NCBI GenBank assembly: GCA_035771165.1
Contig: JAWNZC010000002.1
Location: 1,547,501 to 1,611,500, forward strand
Direction: 5' to 3'
Source of the DNA: Paragorgia papillata
Lineage: Eukaryota > Cnidaria > Anthozoa > Scleralcyonacea > Coralliidae
Length of the DNA stretch: 64,000 bases
Shown here: positions 36,186-46,200 of the stretch, piece by piece
How positions within the stretch are numbered: the stretch's first letter is position 1
Layout of the letters: every line of letters begins with the position of its first letter
The notes under the pieces: generated by a model
The model's input: the letters and a program-made list of their open reading frames with translations, nothing else
What the model was told of the DNA's origin: nothing
The model's database searches: none
Translations under genes and position numbers: made by a program

Positions 36186-36322
36186 ATAAAACATAACACA
36201 ATTTGTGGGTTACACTATATATATTTATAAAATGTTACCGTTGTGTGAAGCCGGAAAGCTCAGAAATTGAAAAAACCCCAACATGGTGTATAACCCACAA
36301 ATTGTGCTATATTTATTTTATA
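36186..36322. repeat. Foldback repeat
   Basis: Arms cacaatttgtgggttacact and gtgtataacccacaaattgtg separated by about 75 bp. Confidence 0.75.
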
Positions 36323-36329
36323 AATCACC

Positions 36330-38130
36330 ACGCAATGCTTTAAACAATATAAGATAAATAAATACCAATAAGTAAATAAAGAAAAATCATTATTTATCAA
36401 AAAACATGACGCGCCTATCCGGTAGAAAGTTATTATTGCCGAGACCTAAGTGATTGTTGTGGATTTTGCTTTAATTGTGTGGTGAGAAATGTTTACTTAA
36501 ATATAGTCTTACCAGCATTATAGTCTAATATATTTACACCAGAAATGACTGTTTGTGTAGCTCTAATGATACCAGATAATGATCACCTTGCATGCATGCG
36601 GATACATCATTTTCAGCCGGGGTGCTTTTGCCTAATTTGGTTACATTATCACAGGCATGTATATGCTTACCACAAGAACGTATCCAGAAATGCCTGCAGT
36701 ATAGCGACCCCTTTCAGTAGGTGCCAAAAGTTGGTCAGAGTCATTTCTCACGCCTAACTTGACTAGCAGGCGTTTCGTCTTGGGAGAGAAGAAGTTGAGA
36801 GTAGCGAGAGCGCTTTTTTTACGTGCCTTGCTGGGCAAGGTCCGCCTTTACGCCCCATTCGGTTTCTCCGTCCAGCAAATATATAATGTCTCCAAGTTCA
36901 ATTAGCAATTGAACAAATTAATAGATTCCCACGATTATATAGGAAACGTCCAGGGATTTGTGTCTAGATTGTTAACATACTTTTGCTAATGGACTCTAAG
37001 TTAAACATAGTGAATTCAACTGACTGAATCTCTAGAAAATGAAGTTTTAACAGTTTAACAGTTTTAGAAGCACGTTGCTTGTTAACTGCGCAGTTTAGAA
37101 AGTATCGTCGAAACGTCACTCACTACCACCACAAACAGTCTTTCTCAAGACTACTCTAACCTAGACGAGCAACTTTCTCAAACATGTTAGAAAGTATAAT
37201 TAGACACTTTTAACTTTCACTTAATAGTAAGAGCGCTTGTTAACTAACTCTAGCTTACAAAAATAGAGTGCTGCGTAGGCAGGGTTTTCCGATAATAGTT
37301 TTCAAAACGAAGTTAGTACTGACACTTTCAAGCGGAGCCCATTATGAGAGTGAAATGTGCCCTATATATACATGCATGTGCAAAGCTGTCAAACAATTCA
37401 CACTGTTTTCACACTGAGAAACACATTTTGCTATATCTTCGTGGGCAATAATAACAATATATCAAGAACGTCTGAAAATAGATGTGAAGAATAAAATATT
37501 TTTTTTGTAGCCAAACCTTTGTAACTCAACAGTGCAGCGGAAACAATTGTCTGCACCGATTGTCAATGAACGAATTTCATATTGTACCCTTTAGGCAGTT
37601 TTAAATTACACATTTTAGTCTCTCTAATGACATATTTTGGTTATATTTCCATTCAATTAAACTCCGAAATAACTCAATAACATTGCAGCGATTCTGCAAT
37701 ATCATCACCTCACGTATTTTCATGGTTGGAAAAAGATGTTTGTAACCTACACAATTTTTATTATCGTTGATTACTTGCACTTTTGAACATCGGAACCTTT
37801 GAAGTTCTGCAGGATGCCGTTTTGACGTCATACGAGGTCTAGGAGCTATACAAAGAGAGTTTAACTATTCTATGTCTAAACATATGGTTGCTGTGGTAAG
37901 GTTGAGGTTAGGTTGGTTAGGTTTCGGCTAAACGCGGGATGACTCAAGAGGAACCGTCTAGTCCTCTCGCGGCTATTCCAAAATATGTCGTCAAATATCT
38001 TTTTCCAAAAAGCTAGGGGGTAAATCAGATTTCTGATTAGGGTTAGGGTTTTTGTTGTGGTTAGGATAAAAAAAAAATGATTGCTAAAATCTTGAGAATC
38101 ACTGAAGCTCGATGACAAATTTCACGGCAT
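36330..38130. other. Intergenic, little recognised
   Basis: Short ORFs without motif. Fragments of the 122 bp repeat near 37250-37340 and of the 9422 hairpin near 37135-37165. Duplicated block of 30240 near 36945. Confidence 0.4.
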
Positions 38131-38134
38131 ATTT

Positions 38135-39425
38135 ACTCTGGCTAACATCAGACTCTTTTACACTGGCTAACACCCGACTATTTTACTCTGTCTAACCAGA
38201 CTATTTTACTTTGTCTAACACCAGACTATTTTACTTTGTCTAACACCAGACTATTTTACTCTGTCTAACACCAGACTATTTTACTCTGTCTAACCAGACT
38301 ATTTTACTTTGTCTAACACCAGACTATTTTACTCTCTCTAACGCCAGACTATTCAGTTACTCTGTCTAACGCCAGACTATTTTACTCTGTCTAACGCCAG
38401 ACTATTTTACTCTGTCTAACACCAGACTATTTTACTCTGTCTAACATCAGACTATTTTATTGTGTCTAACGCCAGACTATTTTACTCTGTCTAACGCCAG
38501 ACTATTTTACTCTGTCTAACGCCAGACTATTTTACTCTGTCTAACATCAGACTATTTTACTTTGTCTAACACCAGACTATTCAGTTACTCTGTCTAACAC
38601 CAGACTATTTTACTCTGTCTAACGCCAGACTATTTTACTCTGTCTAACACCAGACTATTTTACTCTGTCTAACATCAGACTATTTTACTGTGTCTAACGC
38701 CAGACTATTTTACTCTGTCTAACGCCAGACTATTTTACTCTGTCTAACGCCAGACTATTTTACTCTGTCTAACATCAGACTATTTTACTCTGTCTAACGC
38801 CAGACTATTTTACTCTGTCTAACAGCAGACAATTTTACTCTGTCTAACATCAGACTATTTTACTCTGTCTAACACCAGACTATTTTACTCTGTCTAACAC
38901 CAGACTATTTTACTCTGTCTAACGCCAGACTATTTTACTCTGTCTAACACCAGACTATTTTACTCTGTCTAACACCAGACTATTTTACTCTGTCTAACAT
39001 CAGACTATTTTACTCTGTCTAACACCAGACTATTTACCCTGTCTAACACCAGACTATTTTACTCTGTCTAACACCAGACTATTTACCCTGTCTAACGGCA
39101 GACTATTTTACTCTGTCTAACACCAGACTATTTTACTCTGTCTAACACCAGACTATTTACCCTGTCTAACGGCAGACTATTTTACTCTGTCTAACGCCAG
39201 ACTATTTTACTCTGTCTAACACCAGACTATTTTACTCTGTCTAACACCAGACTATTTTACTCTGTCTAACGCCAGACTATTTACCCTGTCTAACGGCAGA
39301 CTATTTTACTCTGTCTAACACCAGACTATTTTACTCTGTCTAACGCCAGACTATTTACCCTGTCTAACGGCAGACTATTTTACTCTGTCTAACACCAGAC
39401 TATTTTACTCTGGCTAACACCAGGT
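38135..39425. repeat. 25-bp minisatellite, about 50 copies
   Basis: Unit tattttactctgtctaacaccagac with a/g, a/t and tttaccctg variants, and two inserts of cagttactctg. Same motif as the hairpin-core MITE interior. No obvious MITE termini remain. Confidence 0.95.
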
Positions 39426-39597
39426 ACGACTATATTCTTCATGATAAGTTGTACGTATACATGTAGTGCATGTGGTATGTGCTGCTACGTTTACGAGCTT
39501 GGTGTAATGTAGCAGACGTCTCACATCTCATATGCAAACCCTACTATACTTAGGCGCACATATGATTATGAATTTGCAACCTTAGCTCTCCATCTGA

Positions 39598-39673
39598 ACC
39601 TCAGTGGCTCATTGCATGGTTAGAGCGTCTAATAGGTCATTAGAAGGTTGCAGGTTCGAAACCTGTCTGGGGC
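39598..39673 (+). tRNA. tRNA-like gene or pseudogene with extended acceptor stem
   Basis: It folds as a cloverleaf: acceptor ACCTCAG/CTGGGGC (one mismatch), D stem GCTC/GAGC, anticodon stem TCTAA/TTAGA, variable AGGTT, T stem GCAGG/CCTGT with loop TTCGAAA. The anticodon loop is TAGGTCA, giving GGT (Thr) by position but with A instead of T33 and C37, so function is doubtful. A T6 run (39685-39690) follows as a Pol III terminator. Flanking CATCTGA and TCAGATG extend the acceptor stem by seven pairs. Confidence 0.5.
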
Positions 39674-39679
39674 TCAGAT

Positions 39680-40620
39680 GAGGCTTTTTTGAGTAACTGA
39701 GCTTGATGAACGTTCACCAAACGTCTGCTACACTGTTCTTCATATTAATATACACACATCATGAATTCTCATGGAGGAAAAGCAAGAATTTTGGTGGTTG
39801 CCCCGTAGCTATACGAGCCTGGTTTGGAATTGGAATTATTAAAATAATAAATGCGCAATAGAGAATGTTGTTCAACTGATTAAATTGTTTATGACACTTT
39901 AAAAAACCCAAAACATTCTTATTTTGGGCGAAGTATGAGATGACAGTAATTAATCGTATAATTAAAGATTATTTCGCTTTAGTTTGTACTCTGGGCTTTT
40001 CTAATTTACGACTACCTTTCAGAAGCAATGGAATTCAAAATATTAAAGCCATTTCGTGCATTTGTTTAATTTAACACTTTAACAAATATCCGCGTTTTTG
40101 GTTAACCGACCTAAAACTTCCTTGTGATAATTACCAAAATTGGTACAAGTACTTACTGTTTCAAATATTATTGGTTAAACAAAGGATGTTGCAAGTATTT
40201 TCGCCAATTTTGGTCAATAGATTCGGTTTTATTTATAGCTTGGTCAGTGCTTGAAATGTGCTCACTCGTGCTTTCATAATTACCACGCCTTCTGACGTCT
40301 TCTGGGAACCGAGACAGAATAAAGAACAACTGATCTTTATTCTGTGTCACCGACAACTGAACAGATGACGTCCATAGATATATGGTTTGGAAACTAGGCA
40401 AACTTCAAGGCGCCTATAATGAGCTGTGATTTTATGTTGAACCATACCTTATATAACACCGTGTACATCCTTTATATTCATATTCATTGACCGTGCACAA
40501 AAATGCATAAAGGCGAACAAAAAGATCGTTTCGTTAAATCTCACGTAATCACTGGCGTATTTATTTGAATTGCGCCATCATTCATCAGCTGAGTCTCGGT
40601 CACTTTGGTGGCTTCTCCTT
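39680..40620. other. Intergenic, nothing recognised except a MITE fragment
   Basis: Around 40235-40390 is a diverged piece (gtgcttgaaatgtgctcact, cttctgggaac) also found at 42280-42350. No gene signal. Confidence 0.45.
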
Positions 40621-40925
40621 GTTGTTTTTTTACATCGTAAAACGGTTAGTTATTTTATAAAACAAATAGAAAATGGTTTTTGTGACTCTGTAGAAACACG
40701 AATGACGAAATAGACATTTCGTCCTGTTGAAATGACGTCATTCGTGTTTGTATCACAGTACAGAGACACGCAAGCAATTTTTGTTAAAATTTGTTAAATA
40801 GAAACACGAGTGGAAGTTTGGGAGAACGAGAAATTACAGTGGGAACACGAGCCTGTAGTGTTTCTACACTATTTTCAGTTCTTCCAAATTAACTCCACAA
40901 GTGTTTCTATAACTGTATAGGAGGA
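40620..40925. repeat. Inverted repeats with gaaacacgagtgg motif
   Basis: gaaacacgaatgacg inverted near 40733-40748, and aaacacgagtggaagtttggg inverted near 40880-40905. The family recurs at 43770-43938 and 48900-49005. Confidence 0.6.
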
Positions 40926-40954
40926 ACACGGGAAAATGTTTTATTCGGGAAATA

Positions 40955-41815
40955 TATATTTGGGAAATTCATATTATATTTGAGAAGTTCGTATTATATT
41001 TGGGAAATTCATATTATATTTGAGAAGTTCGTATTATATTTGGGAAATTCATATTATATTTGAGAAGTTCGTATTATATTTGGGAAATTCATATTATATT
41101 TGAGAAGTTCGTATTATATTTGGGAAATTCATATTATATTTGAGAAGTTCATATTATATTTGGGAAATTCATATTATATTTGAGAAGTTCGTATTATATT
41201 TGGGAAATTCATATTATATTTGAGAAGTTCGTATTATATTTGGGAAATTCATATTATATTTGAGAAGTTCGTATTGCATTTGGGAAATTCATATTATATT
41301 TGAGAAGTTCGTATTGTATTTGGGAAATTCATATTATATTTGAGAAGTTCGTATTGTATTTGGAAAATTCATATTATATTTGAGAAGTTCGTATTATATT
41401 TGGGAAATTCATATTATATTTGAGAAGTTCGTATTATATTTGGGAAATTCATATTATATTTGAGAAGTTCGTATTGCATTTGGGAAATTCATATTATATT
41501 TGAGAAGTTTGTATTATATTTGGGAAATTCATATTATATTTGAGAAGTTCGTATTGCATTTGGGAAATTCATATTATATTTGAGAAGTTCGTTTTTTATT
41601 TGGGAAATTCATATTATATTTGAGAAGTTCGTATTATATTTGGGAAATTCATATTATATTTGAGAAGTTCGTTTTTTATTTGGGAAATTCATATTATATT
41701 TGAGAAGTTCGTATTATATTTGGGAAATTCATATTATATTTGAGAAGTTCGTATTATATTTGGGAAATTCATATTATATTTGAGAAGTTCGTATTATATT
41801 TATGGAGTTGGAATT
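40955..41815. repeat. 40-bp minisatellite (dimer of related 20-mers), about 21 copies
   Basis: Two alternating 20-mers, tgggaaattcatattatatt and tgagaagttcgtattatatt, in strict register. Substitutions are mainly in the second one (gtattgcatt, gttttttatt). Confidence 0.95.
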
Positions 41816-41893
41816 ATATTTACGAGGTCCGTTTTAAATATATTTGGGGTAACTAATATTGTCCACCTTGGCACGTCATAGGTTTTAGTTATC

Positions 41894-42088
41894 TGTTTAA
41901 CAAATAGATTCCATTTTGCCGTTGTCTATTCAGTTATAGATGGACAGATGACGTCACAACGTGGTAAGAACAAAAAAAGTGGCCCACGAGATGCAGTCGA
42001 GTGGGTCACTGATGTTCTTACCACGTTGTGACGTCTTCTGTGCATCTATAACTGAACAGACAACAAAAAAATGGAATCTATTTGTTTT
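41894..42088. mobile_element. Foldback MITE, second copy
   Basis: Same arms as 9749-9911 with a slightly longer loop (agtggcccacgagatgcagt). Sequence either side of both copies also matches for some distance, e.g. cagctgacgtgatstgacgt downstream. Confidence 0.8.
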
Positions 42089-42710
42089 ATACAATACAAA
42101 AATTAAAAAGCTTTTTATCTTGCCGGATTTTGGGGCATGAAGAAGGGAAAAAGCAAGTCAGCTGACGTGATGTGACGTGTCCATGCGTCTGTCCTGTAAT
42201 AGGTCATGGACAACAACCAATGAAAACACGCACAGCAACCAGGGTATTGTATAATTAGTTCTAGATGCATATAAATGATGTTCAGTGCTTGAAATGTGCT
42301 CACTGGTGCTTTCGTAATTACCGCCTTCTGACATCTTCTGGGAACTGACAGCGGAACAGTCCATAAAAAATTGAATCTATTTGTGAAATAAGTAAATTCT
42401 CTTTATTTACAAATAAAAATAAATAAATAAATAAATAAAAACGCTTGTTTATTAAACAACTTTATTACAAATTAAGTGAATGTTTTGAGTCTTGAGACTC
42501 GTATATATATATATATACACATTGAATTTTAAACAGTCTCTAAAACCTCAAAGGAAAGAAATTGCATTACATATAATGTAGCGCGTCCTTGTAAGGTACC
42601 TGTCTCACAACAATTTGCGCTTTTCAGCCAATAAAAAAACATTTTGTAGACTGTTCCAGTCTCGTTTAAAGCCTAAAATTATTACCTCCGCCAGGAAGTT
42701 ATGTTTTTAC

Positions 42711-42985
42711 CTCTGTTTGTCTGTTTGTTTGTTTGTTTGTTTGTTTGTTTGTTTGTTTGTTTGTTTGTTTGTTTGTTTGTTTGTTTGTTTGTTTTTGTTT
42801 TTTTTTGCCTGCCTGCCTGCCTGCCTGTTTGTTTGTTTGTTTGTTTGTTTGTTTGTTTGTTTGTTTGTTTGTTTGTTTGTTTGTTTGTTTGTTTGTTTGT
42901 TTGTTTGTTTGTTTGTTTGTTTGTTTGTTTGTCTGTCTGTTTGTCTGTCTGTTTGTTTGTTCGTTTGTTCGTTTGTCTGTCGCCA
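42711..42985. repeat. (TTTG)n tract
   Basis: Long gttt repeat with a tgcc-rich interruption near 42810 and tgtc units at the end, starting about 85 bp beyond the gene B stop. It yields Phe/Val/Cys/Leu ORFs in every frame that are not genes. Confidence 0.95.
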
Positions 42986-43068
42986 GGATATCTCACAAAG
43001 TACTGCACAGGTATTTTTCCTTCATGAAAGTTTATGGAAATATTGGTCATAGACCAAGGACAAAGCCT

Positions 43069-43271
43069 TTAAACAACTGTTTCTTTATAACGGCATTTTA
43101 GGCACTCGTTATCTCTTGTCTTGCAGTTAAATAAATTATAAAAAAATCCTCTTTTTCGACGGCAAAATGTACAATCCACGGTTAGAATGGTTAGTAATAT
43201 CAGCGACAGAAGAAGTGCAGCTAGAAATGTTCTCGTTGAACCAATGTAAATAGCAAGTGGGTAGTCTGGAA
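43069..43271 (-). CDS. Gene B exon 5: transmembrane helix and cytosolic tail
   Basis: 203 nt, acceptor ttttttctcag, stop TAA at 43071-43069. It encodes residues 238-304: a short outer segment, a hydrophobic helix (about 253-269), D270-C271-TFC274, RRKRGF, YNLFNC287, then ECLKC (C294, C297) and RYKETVV at the end. The pattern matches gene A exon 5. The terminal ETVV resembles a class I PDZ-binding tail; gene A ends ATMV, which could also fit. This is inference from the last four residues only. Confidence 0.85.
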
Positions 43272-46200
43272 CTGAGAAAAAATAAAGGAATAAAAATATT
43301 TACTTATGCATAAAAGGTTTTACAGATGTTCGTCAAGCTCGAATACTCAGAAAATGTTTTTGAGCCCCAGACAGGGATTGAACTTTCAATTTTTAACTCC
43401 TTGACTACCAGGGGTCTTCCCTTGACGAGTAAAATCGTTTGGCGTTAGCCATGCAGAGTAAAATACTGAAGGTGCGTCTATATGTATGTACGCTTGCGAG
43501 TCAAGAGGTTAATGACCAGTTCGACGCTTTAACCATTGAGTTAGTGAAGTTCAAGTATATATCTTTTATAAAATAACATTTTGAAAACAAGCGCGGCGAT
43601 TGGTTGAAAGCCGTGTTTCTATAACTTTATGGAAACACGGCAAGGTCCACGCCATTCAATACGCCATCATACGCCATTATGAAGAGTAAGGAGAATTTAC
43701 ACTGTGATGCAGTGATTATTTTTACGTTCTATACCTATTTTCGACAGGTTATTTTATAAAGGAAATAGAAAACATTTTTTCCGTGTTCCTATACAGTTAT
43801 AGAAACACTTGTGGAAGTTTGGGAGAATTCGAAATAGCGTGGAAACACTCGCCCTGCGAGCTCGTGTTCCCACTACAATTTCTCATTCTCCCAAACTTCC
43901 ACTCGTGTTTCTATAACTATGGAAACACGGAAAATGTTTTCTATTTCTTAAATAGCTCGTAGTATATATGCTTCCAACGCGGTAGCGTTTGCATATGGGA
44001 TGTAGTCGAAGTGATATGATAAGTGATACATATACATGTATAGTGAAAAAGTAGAGTGCTCTACCAACTGAGCGACAGGTCAAGTTGGGAGCTGAAAGCC
44101 GAATGATGGTACTTAGGCTATTTGATATTTCCAAACAGACTAGTTTCTTCATCAATATCTAGACAACAGTCTTCATACATGACGATTTCGAATGATAATT
44201 GTGGGACAGTGAACTGGAACTAGTAAACCGAAGGTCGCGGGTTCGATTCCCAGCCGGGCCAAGTAGAGTTTTCTCTTCTTGTCTGGTATGGTTCGTCACT
44301 CGGAGTAACACCTTATTATTTTCCACCCGAGTTCACTGTCCAATAATCATTCGAAATCGTCATGTATGAAGACTGTTGTCTAGATATTGAAGAAACTAGT
44401 CTGTTTGGAAATATCAAATAGCCCAAGTACTATCATACGACTTTCAGCTCCCAACTTGACCTGTAGCTCAGTTGGTAGAGCATCGGACCAGTAAACCGAA
44501 GGTCGCGGGTTCGTCACTCGGAGTAACACATTACTATTCTCCACCCGAGTTCACTGTCCTACAATAATCATTCGAAACATCTACATTGTTTCTTACCTGT
44601 TAGACTTGATGTTGACGGATTTTCTCGTGAGACCAGCTTTGAAGTTTGTCCCGCTGAATTTGTATTTGGATTATAATCACTACATTTCATATCATTATTA
44701 AATGTTTTCATTTTAAATTGGTTACTATTGGATTGAATCTTAACGTTACTAATCGTCGTTGTTGCGTTACATCCAGGCAAACACTTCGTGATGTAGACAA
44801 AACTTGGGTTGTATTTTTCCTCTGTGAAGTTGAAGCGTGGTTGGGGTGTGTTGCAAAATGATTTGCATCCTCGTAGATTGACTGGATTATTTTTGAAATG
44901 TTTTTCGTAGTTTGTTTTGCTTACTAAAATATAACGTTTGTGAAGATGAATTAAAATCAATGGAGTTAGGATGACCGTCCTTGCAGAATGACTTTACTTT
45001 CTTTCTAGTAAACGACCCTTCTCTCCAATAAGCGACCCTTCTCTCCAATAAGCGACCCATCTCTCCAATAAACGACCCATCTCTCCAATAAGCGACCCTT
45101 CTCTCTAATAAACGACCCATCTCTCCAATAAGAGACCCTTCTCTCCAATAAGGACTAGTTTTTCTCTAATAAGCCCTTTTCTCTCTAATAAGCCCCCTTC
45201 TTTCAAATAAACTCCCTCCTCTCTAATAAGCGATCCTTTTCTCTAATAAGCACCCCTTTCTCTAATAAGCACCCTCCTCTCTAATAAGCAACCCCTTTCT
45301 CTAATAAACACGCTTTTCTCCAATAAGCACCCCTTTCTAATAAGCACCCTTTCTCTAATAAGCACTCCTTTCTCTAATAAGCACGCCTTTCTCTAATAAG
45401 CACTCCTTTCTCTAATAAGCACTCCTTTCTCTAATAAGCATCCCTTTCTCTAATAAGCACCCCTTTCTCTAATAAGCATCCCTTTCTCTAATAAGCATCC
45501 CTTTCTCTAATAAGCACTCCTTTCTCTAATAAGCACTCCTTTCTCTAATAAGCATCCCTTTCTCTAATAAGCACTCCTTTCTCTAATAAGCACCCCGTTC
45601 TCTAATAAGCACCCCTTTCTCTAATAAGCACTCCTTTCTCTAATAAGTACCCCTTTCTCTAATAAGCACCCCTTTCTCTAATAAGCACCCCTTTCTCTAA
45701 TAAGCGCCCCTTTCTCTAATAAGCACTCCTTTCTCTAATAAGCACTCCTTTCTCTAATAAGCATCCCTTTCTCTAATAAGCAACCCCTTTCTCTAATAAG
45801 CACTCCTTTCTCTAATAAGCACTCCTTTCTCTAATAAGCACTCCTTTCTCTAATAAGCACTCCTTTCTCTAATAAGCACTCCTTTCTCTAATAAGCACTC
45901 CTTTCTCTAATAAGCACTCCTTTCTCTAATAAGCACTCCTTTCTCTAATAAGCACTCCTTTCTCTAATAAGCACTCCTTTCTCTAAGAAGTACTCCTTTC
46001 TCTAATAAGCACTCCGTTCTCTCTCCCTAAGCGAACAATAAGCATCCCCATTCTCTAATGAGCGACTCCTTCTTCTTTTTTGATTTTTCCAGTTCGATTA
46101 TTAACACTTTGAAGCCTGGCGACGAGTCTTTAGTATTTTATTCTGGCTAACGCCAGACCATTTTATTCAGCACAGGGAGAGGTCCAGGCCTCAAAGTGTT

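Noticed and set aside
38135..39425. CRISPR-like array
   Set aside because: The units are contiguous with no unique spacers, the context is eukaryotic, and the unit is a MITE core.
42615..43101. Overlapping Cys-Leu-Phe-Val ORFs
   Set aside because: They are produced by the (TTTG)n tract in every frame and have no start or domain evidence.
44887..45120. Minus ORF with LLERRVAYW repeats
   Set aside because: Translation of the edge of the 19-bp minisatellite running into gene B exon 4.
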